NCBI GenBank assembly: GCA_900770605.1
Contig: CAAGKS010000094.1
Span: 1 to 11,064, forward strand
From: Clostridia bacterium
GTDB taxonomy: Bacteria; Bacillota; Clostridia; Oscillospirales; CAG-272
Direction: 5' to 3'
DNA length: 11,064 nucleotides
Below, piece by piece: positions 1 to 8,200 of the stretch (positions within the stretch are counted from its first letter, which is position 1; every line of letters begins with the position of its first letter). The notes under the pieces are model-generated. The model made no database searches and was not told the DNA's origin. It saw only the letters and a program-made list of their open reading frames with translations. Both the position numbers and the translations under genes were made by a program.

Positions 1-212
1 AGGTACAGAAGGAAGGCGAAAACGCTAAGATCGCTGTACGAAACATCAGACGCGATGCAGTAGATAAGTGCAAGAAGATGAAGAAGGACGGCGAGATGAC
101 CGAGGACGAGCAGAAGGTATCCGAGAAGGCCGTTCAGGATCTTACAGATAAGTTCATAAAGGAAATTGACGCTGTTACTGCTAAGAAGGAAAACGAGATC
201 ATGAAGATCTGA
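1..212 (+). CDS. frr: Ribosome recycling factor, C-terminal part (5' end outside window)
   Basis: This is the last 69 codons of frr, read in the frame starting at base 3 and ending with TGA at 210-212. RRF works with EF-G in the cytoplasm to split the post-termination ribosome so that it can be reused. The visible part contains the family signature AKIAVRNIRRDA, the segment of the three-helix domain I that carries the conserved arginines. A lysine- and glutamate-rich helix follows (KKMKKDGEMTEDE, then AVQDLTDKFIKEID), and the protein ends in NEIMKI, close to the usual RRF C-terminus. No frameshift or internal stop is visible. In Firmicutes frr usually sits after pyrH and before uppS, as it does here. 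Identity is near certain; the start and N-terminus cannot be assessed. Confidence 0.95.
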   Translation, partial: VQKEGENAKIAVRNIRRDAVDKCKKMKKDGEMTEDEQKVSEKAVQDLTDKFIKEIDAVTAKKENEIMKI

Positions 213-236
213 GTCTCGGTGTTTCCGGGAAATAAA

Positions 237-267
237 CAGGGCGGGTTTGTGCCCGTCCTGATTTTTT
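237..267 (+). terminator. Rho-independent terminator-like hairpin between frr and uppS
   Basis: Bases 237-245 (CAGGGCGGG) pair with 252-260 (CCCGTCCTG) in a 9-bp GC-rich stem with one G-T (G-U) wobble, around a 6-base loop (TTTGTG). An A and six T follow at 261-267. This is the classic form of an intrinsic terminator and lies 24 bases after the frr stop. The T tract ends only 24 bases before the uppS ATG. It may therefore be a partial terminator or attenuator inside a longer operon rather than a hard end. The structure is seen in the sequence; its strength is inferred. Confidence 0.8.
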
Positions 268-275
268 GATTATGC

Positions 276-281
276 GTGAGG
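276..281 (+). promoter_or_regulatory. Ribosome binding site of uppS
   Basis: GTGAGG lies 10 bases upstream of the ATG at 292, between the terminator T tract and a second short T run (283-288). It is a moderate Shine-Dalgarno match at an acceptable distance and supports the ATG at 292 as the start. Confidence 0.5.
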
Positions 282-291
282 CTTTTTTGAT

Positions 292-999
292 ATGGATAAT
301 AAAAATACGGTAAACGGTGAAATGTGTCCGCTTCGCCACATAGCATTTATAATGGACGGCAACGGCAGATGGGCAAAGAAGCGCGGAATGCCGAGAGAGT
401 ACGGTCATAAGCGCGGCGCGGAGACTTTCAGAAGGATATTGCGCAGATGCTGTGATTTGAAGATACAGGCATCTACGTATTACGTTTTTTCAACTGAAAA
501 CTGGAAGCGCCCCGAGAAAGAGGTCAGCGCTATAATGAAGCTGCTTGGCGAATATCTCGACGAGTGCGAGAGGGAAATATCAAAGAACGACGTTCGATTT
601 GTCTTTGCGGGCGACATCTGCGTGTTTGACGAGCGTACTCAGCAAAAGATACGTCATATCGAGCAGGTGTCCGAGGGACATAGCCATATCGCAACGCTCG
701 CGCTCAATTACGGCGGCAGAGCGGAGATAACCCACGCGGTAAATAAGCTTTTGGCATCGGGCGTGGAAAGCGTCACCGAGCAGGATATAAGCTCTGCGCT
801 TTACACCAAGGATTCCCCCGAGCTTGATCTTGTAGTCAGAACGGGCGGAGATCTCCGCATCTCAAATTTTCTGCTCTGGCAAACGGCGTATGCCGAGCTT
901 TATTTTACCGACAAGCTCTGGCCTGATCTTGAGCCCGACGACGTTGACCGTATCGTCGAGAATTTCACTGCACGTAGCAGACGCTTCGGCGGTGTTTGA
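292..999 (+). CDS. uppS: Undecaprenyl diphosphate synthase (cis-prenyltransferase)
   Basis: The 235-residue product condenses farnesyl diphosphate with eight isopentenyl diphosphates into C55 undecaprenyl diphosphate, the precursor of the lipid carrier for peptidoglycan and other wall polymers. It acts at the inner face of the membrane. Family motifs are clear: IMDGNGRWA with the catalytic Asp22 and the diphosphate-binding GNGR; YVFSTENW; LALNYGGR; then RTGGDLRISNFLLWQ with Arg183, Arg189 and Ser191, and AELYFT with Glu202. These have the same spacing as the E. coli Arg194, Arg200, Ser202 and Glu213 set. The C-terminus RRFGGV is typical. The one small deviation is Asp187, where the motif usually reads TGGE or SGE. 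Length is normal for the family. The start sits behind a GTGAGG site, and the gene ends 12 bases before cdsA. Confidence 0.97.
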   Translation: MDNKNTVNGEMCPLRHIAFIMDGNGRWAKKRGMPREYGHKRGAETFRRILRRCCDLKIQASTYYVFSTENWKRPEKEVSAIMKLLGEYLDECEREISKNDVRFVFAGDICVFDERTQQKIRHIEQVSEGHSHIATLALNYGGRAEITHAVNKLLASGVESVTEQDISSALYTKDSPELDLVVRTGGDLRISNFLLWQTAYAELYFTDKLWPDLEPDDVDRIVENFTARSRRFGGV

Positions 1000-1011
1000 T
1001 TTGGAGGAAAT

Positions 1012-1860
1012 ATGTTAAAGAGAATTATAACCGCACTGGTAATGCTTTGTGTGTTTATACCCGTGGTGATATTTTCGGCAACTCCCGTGCTGCCGATAGC
1101 AATAGCGCTGTGCTGCTGCATCGCCGTTTTTGAGATGCTCAGATGTATGGGACTTCATAAGAAGCCCGCAGTCGCTCTTCCGCTTTATGCTGCGGCACTT
1201 GCATTTCCCGTGCTCACAAGATTTGTAAAGGATCTGCACGTAGTTTCGTCCATCGCATTCATTGCGGCTGTGGCTTACGTGGTCCTGATCTTTGCGGCTA
1301 TCGTGTGGTCACACGGTGAGTTTACATTTGCGCAGGGTATGTCAGCCTTTGGCGTGGTAGCGTATATAATTGCAGGCTTTTGCGGAATCATATACGTAAG
1401 AGATATTCCGGGCGGCGTTTACGTTTATCTTCTTATTTTCGTTGGTGCGTGGATGACTGATATATTCGCGTATTTCACGGGAATGCTTTTGGGTAAGCAT
1501 AAGCTTATCCCCGACGTAAGCCCCAAGAAGACGGTTGAGGGCAGCTTGGGCGGAATATTCTTCTGCACCTTGTCATTCGTGCTTTACGGCGTTGTGGTCG
1601 GCGCGGCATTCAGTATGCGCATCAGCCTGGTGTTCCTCTTGATCAGCGGCGTGATCGTTTCCGTTGTTTCACAGATCGGAGACCTTATCATGTCCGTTAT
1701 CAAAAGGCAGTACGGCGTTAAGGACTACGGAAGGATCTTCCCGGGTCACGGCGGAATGGTGGATAGATTTGACTCCGTACTGATAGTTTCGCTTTGTATG
1801 TTTGCGATATGCATCGCGGCAAAGCTTATGGGCTTTGACTTTATCGGCGCTGCCGCTTGA
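1012..1860 (+). CDS. cdsA: Phosphatidate cytidylyltransferase (CDP-diglyceride synthase)
   Basis: This 282-residue integral membrane enzyme turns phosphatidic acid and CTP into CDP-diacylglycerol, the branch point of phospholipid synthesis. The N-terminal 130 residues are a run of hydrophobic segments (for example around residues 5-40, 55-70 and 80-100), and further membrane spans follow. The diagnostic CDP-diglyceride synthetase signature lies at residues 228-254: Ser228, Lys231-Arg232, Lys237-Asp238, His246-Gly-Gly and Asp251-Arg-Phe-Asp254, which fits the family consensus closely. A GGAGG site at 1003-1007, four bases before the ATG, supports the start. The gene follows uppS by 12 bases and its stop abuts dxr. 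Length and architecture are ordinary for bacterial CdsA. Confidence 0.96.
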   Translation: MLKRIITALVMLCVFIPVVIFSATPVLPIAIALCCCIAVFEMLRCMGLHKKPAVALPLYAAALAFPVLTRFVKDLHVVSSIAFIAAVAYVVLIFAAIVWSHGEFTFAQGMSAFGVVAYIIAGFCGIIYVRDIPGGVYVYLLIFVGAWMTDIFAYFTGMLLGKHKLIPDVSPKKTVEGSLGGIFFCTLSFVLYGVVVGAAFSMRISLVFLLISGVIVSVVSQIGDLIMSVIKRQYGVKDYGRIFPGHGGMVDRFDSVLIVSLCMFAICIAAKLMGFDFIGAAA

Positions 1861-1874
1861 TCTTTATGGATACG

Positions 1875-3026
1875 ATGGATAAAAAGAATATTGCCGTGCT
1901 CGGCTCAACGGGCTCGGTTGGCGAGCAGGCGCTTGACGTTGCGGAAAGGTTTGGAATGACCGTCAGCGCGATCAGCGCAAATAAAAACGTAAAAAGAGTA
2001 GAGGAGCAGGCGAGAAAATTCGGCGTTCGCTGTGTGGCGATGGCGGATATTGACGCGGCTTCGGACATAAAAGATAGACTTGCAGATACCGATATCAAGG
2101 TGTATGCAGGCGAGCAGGGGATCTGTGAGATGATCGCCTCTGAAAAGCGCGATGCGGTTTTGAACTCTATAATCGGCGAGGCAGGACTTATGCCCACGCT
2201 TGCCGTAATAGATTCGGGCAGCCGCCTTGCGCTTGCAAATAAAGAATCTCTCGTCGTTGCGGGTCAGATAGTTACCGCAAGAGCAAGGGAGAGGGGAGTG
2301 GATATACTTCCCGTTGATAGCGAGCATTGTGCGATACATCAGTGTCTTGGCACAGGCAAGCAAAAGGAGATAAAGAGAATATTGCTTACGGCATCGGGCG
2401 GACCCTTCTTCGGCAAGAAACCCGATGAGCTCAGAGACCTCACGGCAGAGCAGGCGCTCGCGCATCCCACGTGGAGTATGGGGGCGAAGATAACCGTGGA
2501 TTCTGCAACGCTTATGAATAAGGGCTTTGAGGTTATTGAGGCGGTACATCTGTTCGGCGTTCCGTCAGATAAGATACAGGTGGTAGTTCACCGCGAGAGC
2601 ATAATACATTCAATGGTGGAATATATTGATAACAGCATTATCGCTCAGATGTCAGTTCCCGATATGCGCCTTTGCGCACAGTATGCGCTCACGTATCCGG
2701 ACAGAGCCTCTGCGGTGATCCCCGAGCTCGATCTGTTCGAGCTTTCAAGGCTGACCTTCTTCAAGCCAGATACCGAGACCTTTGCGCTTCTTGATTGCGC
2801 TATCGATGCTATCGGCAAGGGCGGTGCGCTTCCCGCGGTGCTCAACGCTGCAAACGAGGTAGCCGTTGCGCGTTTCCTTGAAGGCAAGCTCGGATTTTAC
2901 GATATAACCGAAACCGTTTGCAGAGTGGTTGAGGATATGCAGTACGCAAGGGATAAGCATAGCCTTGCCGAAATAATTGAATGTGACAGAGCCGCAAGGG
3001 AGCAGACCAGAAAGATCATCGGCTGA
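1875..3026 (+). CDS. dxr: 1-deoxy-D-xylulose 5-phosphate reductoisomerase
   Basis: This enzyme (383 residues from this start) converts DXP to 2-C-methyl-D-erythritol 4-phosphate with NADPH and a divalent metal. It is the first committed MEP-pathway step and the target of fosmidomycin. The Rossmann motif LGSTGSVG is at residues 9-16. LANKESLVVAG follows, then DSEH with metal ligands Asp148 and Glu150, TASGGPFF, and HPTWSMGAKI. The MNKGFE motif carries Asn215, Lys216 and the third metal ligand Glu219, and VHRES and MSVPDMR come after. The start is uncertain: TTG at 1857 overlaps the cdsA stop, ATG at 1866 has no Shine-Dalgarno match, and ATG at 1875 has a minimal GGA four bases upstream and the most family-like N-terminus. 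Weak ribosome binding suggests translational coupling to cdsA. Identity is certain; the start may be 3 or 6 codons earlier. Confidence 0.96.
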   Translation: MDKKNIAVLGSTGSVGEQALDVAERFGMTVSAISANKNVKRVEEQARKFGVRCVAMADIDAASDIKDRLADTDIKVYAGEQGICEMIASEKRDAVLNSIIGEAGLMPTLAVIDSGSRLALANKESLVVAGQIVTARARERGVDILPVDSEHCAIHQCLGTGKQKEIKRILLTASGGPFFGKKPDELRDLTAEQALAHPTWSMGAKITVDSATLMNKGFEVIEAVHLFGVPSDKIQVVVHRESIIHSMVEYIDNSIIAQMSVPDMRLCAQYALTYPDRASAVIPELDLFELSRLTFFKPDTETFALLDCAIDAIGKGGALPAVLNAANEVAVARFLEGKLGFYDITETVCRVVEDMQYARDKHSLAEIIECDRAAREQTRKIIG

Positions 3027-3062
3027 TCCCGCGGTACTTGATTTTACGGAGAAACAGAGTAA

Positions 3063-4112
3063 ATGTTAAAATTTTCGGGTTATTTTTTGATTGTAATACT
3101 CGTCCTCGGCGTGTTGATATTCATTCACGAGCTTGGACATTTTCTGACGGCGAGAGCCTGCGGTGTTACCGTAAAGGAATTCGCTATCGGAATGGGACCG
3201 AAGATATTTTCCCGTGAGTCCAAAAAGCATAAGACAGTATATACAATTCGTCTTTTCCCGATAGGCGGATTCGTCAGCATGGAGAACGAGGACGGACTTG
3301 ACGAGGCAGCGCAACCAGACGATGCAGGCGCATTCGTAAATAAGAGCGTTCCCAAGCGTATGCTGATAACCGCGGCAGGAGCTATTATGAACCTCTTGCT
3401 TGGCTTCGTGCTTATGATGATAGTCGTGTTCTCAACGCAGAACCTCGGATCTACCGTTATCAGAGAGTTCGCAGATAATGCGGCGTCAGCGGAAAAGCTG
3501 ATGGTCAACGATGAGATAACCAAGATCGGTAACACGCGAGTTCACACCTGGAACGAGCTTGCCTATGAGATAATGAATCAAGGCTATGAGCCCGTTGACG
3601 TGACCGTTATACGCGGCGGCGAGAAAATAAGGATCGAGGACGTCAGCTTCGGCACGTTTGAGGATCAGGGCATCGTGTTCGGAGATTACGATTTCCGCCC
3701 CTATGCCGAGGAGTCGACCTTTGTAAATCTCGTCAAGCATACCTTCTGGCGTTCGGTATCAACTGTGAAAATGGTCATCGACTCGCTCGTCGGATTGATC
3801 AGCGGCAGATTTGGTGTTGACGCGGTCTCAGGACCGATAGGAGTAGTCGGGGCTGTTGAGAATATCGGTGTCAAGGACGTAATGAGCTTCCTTTACATCG
3901 TTTGTGTGCTCACCATGAACCTCGGTGTGTTCAACCTCATACCTTTTCCCGCGCTTGACGGCGGACGTCTGATCTTCCTCGCTATCGAGGGAGTTCGTAA
4001 AAAGCCGCTTGACCGCAAGATCGAGGCATACGTAAATTTCTTCGGACTTATGATCTTGTTCGCGCTGATGATCTTTATAACCTTCAAGGATATATTTAAT
4101 TTGATTTTTTAG
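3063..4112 (+). CDS. rseP: RseP/RasP-type site-2 intramembrane zinc metalloprotease
   Basis: This 349-residue membrane protease cuts substrates within the lipid bilayer. In Firmicutes relatives (RasP) these include anti-sigma factors and leftover signal peptides. The first membrane segment (about residues 6-26) ends in HELGH at 22-26, the zinc site with catalytic Glu23. A second hydrophobic segment spans about 100-125. A single PDZ-like domain follows (about 127-205). The second site-2 protease motif, NLIPFPALDGG at 291-301, supplies the third zinc ligand Asp299. A last membrane helix lies near 325-343. One PDZ domain and about 350 residues is the usual form outside Proteobacteria, whose RseP has two. 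GGAG at 3048-3051, 11 bases before the ATG, supports the start. The 36-base gap after dxr is the longest between the six complete genes and shows no clear hairpin. Confidence 0.95.
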   Translation: MLKFSGYFLIVILVLGVLIFIHELGHFLTARACGVTVKEFAIGMGPKIFSRESKKHKTVYTIRLFPIGGFVSMENEDGLDEAAQPDDAGAFVNKSVPKRMLITAAGAIMNLLLGFVLMMIVVFSTQNLGSTVIREFADNAASAEKLMVNDEITKIGNTRVHTWNELAYEIMNQGYEPVDVTVIRGGEKIRIEDVSFGTFEDQGIVFGDYDFRPYAEESTFVNLVKHTFWRSVSTVKMVIDSLVGLISGRFGVDAVSGPIGVVGAVENIGVKDVMSFLYIVCVLTMNLGVFNLIPFPALDGGRLIFLAIEGVRKKPLDRKIEAYVNFFGLMILFALMIFITFKDIFNLIF

Positions 4113-4118
4113 GACGAT

Positions 4119-5204
4119 ATGAAATATAACGAGATTAGAAGAAAAACAAGGGAAGTTAAGATAGGTAACAAAAGCGTTGGCGGTAGCGCCCCTATCGCGA
4201 TACAGTCAATGACTAATACCGATACGCACGACCGCGAGGCAACTCTTGCGCAGATACGCGCTCTTGAAGCTGCGGGATGCGATATAGTTCGTATAACAGT
4301 CCCCGATATCGAGGCGGCGCAAACTGTTTACTATCTTAAAGACAGCGGTGTTTCCATACCGATAGTTGCGGATATCCACTTTGATTATCGCGTGGCTATC
4401 AGATGTGCTGAGCTCGGCGTTGATAAGATACGTATAAATCCGGGAAACATTGGGGATGATGACCGCGTCCGCAAGGTGTGCGATGCTTGCAGAGAGAGAA
4501 ATATACCGATCCGCATAGGCGTGAACGGCGGTTCGCTTGAAAAGCATATCCTCGCTGAATACGGCTCGCCCACACCCGAAGCGCTTTGTCAGAGCGCTAT
4601 GTATCACGTGGGTCTGCTTGAAAAGTTTGGATTTTATGATACTGTTATCTCAATGAAGATATCAGATCCGTATAAAATGATAGCGGCAAATAAGCTGCTT
4701 GCAGATCGTTGCGATTATCCTTTGCACCTCGGCGTTACCGAGGCGGGCGCGAGAGAGAGAGGACTTCTCAAAAGCGCGGTCGGCATAGGCGCGCTTCTTT
4801 GCGAGGGAATAGGAGATACGGTGCGTGTGTCTCTTACCGATGATCCCGTCAAGGAGATAAGCGCGGCTCGCAGTATCTTGCAGGCGGTTGGTGTTGAAGG
4901 ACAGAGCGGGCTTGACATCGTAAGCTGTCCCACCTGTGGACGTACTAAAATAGACCTTATCCCCCTTGTCGCTCAGTTTGAGGAGGCGGCAAAGAATGAG
5001 GGAATACTCGATCTGCCCTTGAAGGTCGCAATTATGGGCTGTGTTGTAAACGGACCCGGCGAGGCAAGAGAGGCGGATATAGGGATAGCCGGCGGTAAGG
5101 GCGAGGCAGTTCTTATTCGCAAGGGCGAAATAATAAGAAAGATAGCCGAGGAGGATATTGTCGATACGCTTATCGGCGAGATCAAAAGGCTCGGAGAAAA
5201 ATAA
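4119..5204 (+). CDS. ispG: 4-hydroxy-3-methylbut-2-en-1-yl diphosphate synthase (IspG/GcpE)
   Basis: This 361-residue 4Fe-4S enzyme reduces methylerythritol cyclodiphosphate to HMBPP, the sixth enzyme of the MEP pathway, with electrons from ferredoxin or flavodoxin. The N-terminal TIM barrel is recognisable from APIAIQSMTNTDTHD, VADIHFDYR and KIRINPGNIG. The C-terminal cluster domain has SCPTCGRT with Cys270 and Cys273, then GCVVNGPGEA with Cys308 and Glu315. These match the E. coli ligands Cys270, Cys273, Cys305 and Glu312. The length is that of the compact bacterial form without the plant or Chlamydia insertion. AGGA at 4111-4114 overlaps the rseP stop and lies four bases before the ATG, so the two genes are tightly linked. 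Together with dxr upstream, this places two MEP enzymes in one transcription unit. Confidence 0.97.
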   Translation: MKYNEIRRKTREVKIGNKSVGGSAPIAIQSMTNTDTHDREATLAQIRALEAAGCDIVRITVPDIEAAQTVYYLKDSGVSIPIVADIHFDYRVAIRCAELGVDKIRINPGNIGDDDRVRKVCDACRERNIPIRIGVNGGSLEKHILAEYGSPTPEALCQSAMYHVGLLEKFGFYDTVISMKISDPYKMIAANKLLADRCDYPLHLGVTEAGARERGLLKSAVGIGALLCEGIGDTVRVSLTDDPVKEISAARSILQAVGVEGQSGLDIVSCPTCGRTKIDLIPLVAQFEEAAKNEGILDLPLKVAIMGCVVNGPGEAREADIGIAGGKGEAVLIRKGEIIRKIAEEDIVDTLIGEIKRLGEK

Positions 5205-5222
5205 AGGATTTTTGGAGTAAAA

Positions 5223-8200
5223 ATGGCGCAGAAGACATTAAAGGAATTATTGCATAAATATCTGCCGCCGCAGAAATATGCGGGTATCTTTGAAGAGGGA
5301 CAGGTCACGCGTACCCGTCTTGATAAGGACAAGCGTATTCTCGAGGTGTTTGCGGATTTTGAAAATATAATATCCAAGGACGAGCTTTATGCGATAGAGA
5401 ATGAGGTCCGGGGAGCGTATGCTCTGGCATCGTTCAGACTCTTCCCGCATTATCCGTCCACGCTCTTTTCGCGCGAGTACATTCCCGAGATCTTGCGAGA
5501 GAGCGAGAGAATGGGATACGTAGCAAGGGGCTTTTTCTCAAAATATGAGTATGCCCTTGAATACGGCAGACTTACTGTCACCATACCCTTTAGCGAGGAC
5601 GCCGTATCCTTGCTCCAAAGCGCGCAGACCAATATAGTTATCGAGAAGATAATAAAATCGGAGTTTGGCATAGATATCCGCGTTGATATCGTGCATCAGG
5701 AAAACGCCGATATGGATATGTCCGAGGAGCATAAGCAACTGCTTGAGCTTTACGACAGACAGATATCCGCGGCGGATAAGATATACGGCTCGCAGGAGTA
5801 CGTAGATAGCCTTGCGGCAAAGAGCGCGGCGGTACAGCAGGAGGACAAGCTCCCAAGACTTGCCACCATATATTCGGACGGCTCGCAGGGCGTGCAAAAG
5901 CAGGAGGGTAGTGTCACTATCGGCTGCCGCACGTTTGATATATCCAATCCCGATCACGTTATCGGTGTTGAGTTCCCGATAGAGCCTGTGGCAATATCGA
6001 GCGTAAAGGGCATCGTAAGAAACGTGACCTTTGTCGGTGAGGTATTTGACTTTTCCAAGGAAGCGAACAGAGCAGGCGATAAATTCAACGTCACCTTCGG
6101 TATATTTGACGGCGAGTCGTCGATATACGTAAAGAGATACTCAATGCTTCCCGACGAAGCAAGCGAGCTTTGCGCCGTTGTGGGTAAGGGAAAGAGCGTG
6201 GCAGTCCGCGGATATACCAAGGGCGAGCGTAACGACGAGACCGAGATATATCTGAATTACACGGATATTGCCATAATTTCCGTGAGAACGAGACAGGATA
6301 ACGCTGCAGAGAAGCGCGTTGAGCTTCACCTGCATACGAATATGTCCGCGATGGACGCGCTCATCGCGCCAGACGTTGCGGTCAAGACCGCGCAAAAGTG
6401 GGGACATAAGGCAGTGGCTATCACTGACCACGGAAACGTTCAGGGATTTCCCGAAGCGATGCTCGCCGCAGATAAGTGCGGAATGAAGGTCATATACGGT
6501 ATGGAGGCGTATTTCGTCAATAATACCGCGAGCGCCGTTTACGGCGATTATGACGGCAATTTTGCTGATGAGATGGTGGTATTCGATATCGAGACCACGG
6601 GATTTTCAAGAACTGACGATAAGATAACCGAAATAGGCGCGGTAAAGATAAAGAACGGAGAGGTCGTAGACCGCTTCAATACCTTTGTAAATCCCGAAAT
6701 GCCTATTCCCGAGGAGATAGTCGAGCTTACGTCTATAACTGACGAGATGGTTGCAGATGCTCCTCTGATAAAGGACGCCTTGAAGAGCTTTCTTGATTTC
6801 TGCGGAGACCGTCTGCTTATGGCGCATAACGCAGATTTCGATACGGGCTTTATAAGAGTTGCCGCAAAGCAATGCGGATATAAGTTTGAAAACCCTTATC
6901 TTGATACGCTTGCATTGTCAAGATACATAAATCCCGATCTCAAGGCTCATAAGCTCAATCTGCTTGCGAAGCATTACGAGCTTGAGGACTTCCATCACCA
7001 CAGAGCCTGTGACGATGCGGAGATACTTGCAAAGATATATTTTGCTATGACCGCTCAGATGGAGAAGATGGATATCCGTAACTTCTCCGAGCTTGAAAAC
7101 GAAATGAAGACCAAGGCAGATCCGCTTTCCTTGCGTCCGTATCACCAGATCATTCTGGTTCGTAACCGCACGGGACTTAAAAATCTGTATCGCCTTATTT
7201 CTTCGAGCTATCTCGAGTATTTCCACAGAAATCCGAGAATACCCAAGACCGAGCTCGAAGCGCATCGCGAGGGCTTGATAATAGGCTCTGCTTGCGAGGC
7301 AGGTGAGCTTTTCAGAGCGATCATTGATAATAAATCCGAGAAGGATATTGAGGATATCGTAAACTTTTACGATTATCTTGAAATACAGCCTATATGCAAT
7401 AACCGTTTCCTTATTGCTGACGGTATGGTCGCAGATGACGAGGGCTTGCGCGAGCTTAACAGGAGAATAGTTGAGCTTGGCGAGAAGTATAATAAGCCCG
7501 TAGTCGCTACGTGTGACGCGCATTTTCTTAACCCCGAGGACGAGATATACAGAAAGATACTTTTGGCAGGACTTAAATTCAAGGACTGTGACCGTGATAT
7601 CGGTCTGTATTTCCGTACCACCGAGGAGATGCTTGAGGAGTTCAGCTATCTTGGCGAGGAGAAGGCAAGAGAGGTAGTTATAACCAATACCAATCTTATC
7701 GCTGATATGATAGAGGACGTTCGCCCGATACCCAAGGGCTCTTACACGCCTAATATGGAGGGCGCGGAGCAGGAGCTTGAGGAGATGTGCTGGGCGAGGG
7801 CAAAGGCTATGTATGGAGATCCCGTTCCCGAGCTCGTTGCAAAGCGACTTGATAAGGAGCTGACCTCTATCATAAAGAACGGCTTTGCTGTGCTTTATAT
7901 GATCGCGCAAAAGCTGGTGTGGTACAGTGAGAGCCAGGGATACCTCGTTGGTTCGCGTGGCTCGGTTGGCTCGTCCTTCGTTGCAACTATGGCGGGAATT
8001 TCAGAGGTCAATCCGCTTCCGCCTCATTACTATTGCCCGGGGTGTCAGAATTCCGAGTTTATTACTGACGGTAGCTACGGCTCGGGCTTCGACCTGCCCG
8101 ATAAGAATTGCCCCAAGTGCGGTACAAAGTATTGCGCTGACGGACATGATATTCCGTTTGAGACCTTCCTTGGCTTCTACGGAGATAAGTCGCCTGATAT

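Noticed and set aside
166..194. TTGACG in the frr 3' end as a -35 element for a uppS promoter
   Set aside because: No -10-like hexamer follows at 16 to 18 bases; the sequence there is GGAAAA or GAAAAC.
245..273. A possible promoter for uppS with a -10-like GATTAT at 268-273
   Set aside because: The -10 matches only four of six consensus bases and no reasonable -35 lies at the right distance. The upstream bases are the terminator stem and loop.
1905..2549. A 214-codon minus-strand open frame opposite dxr
   Set aside because: It overlaps conserved Dxr motifs completely and its translation has no recognisable family features.
3027..3062. The 36-base dxr-rseP gap as a terminator or promoter site
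   Set aside because: Only a very short GC palindrome (CCGCGG) is present, without a T tract, and no promoter pair is visible. It holds the rseP ribosome-binding site.
6918..7910. A 330-codon open frame on the minus strand inside polC
   Set aside because: It lies wholly within conserved PolC coding sequence. The translation shows no recognisable domain and its start has no convincing ribosome-binding site. It looks like a by-product of polC codon use.
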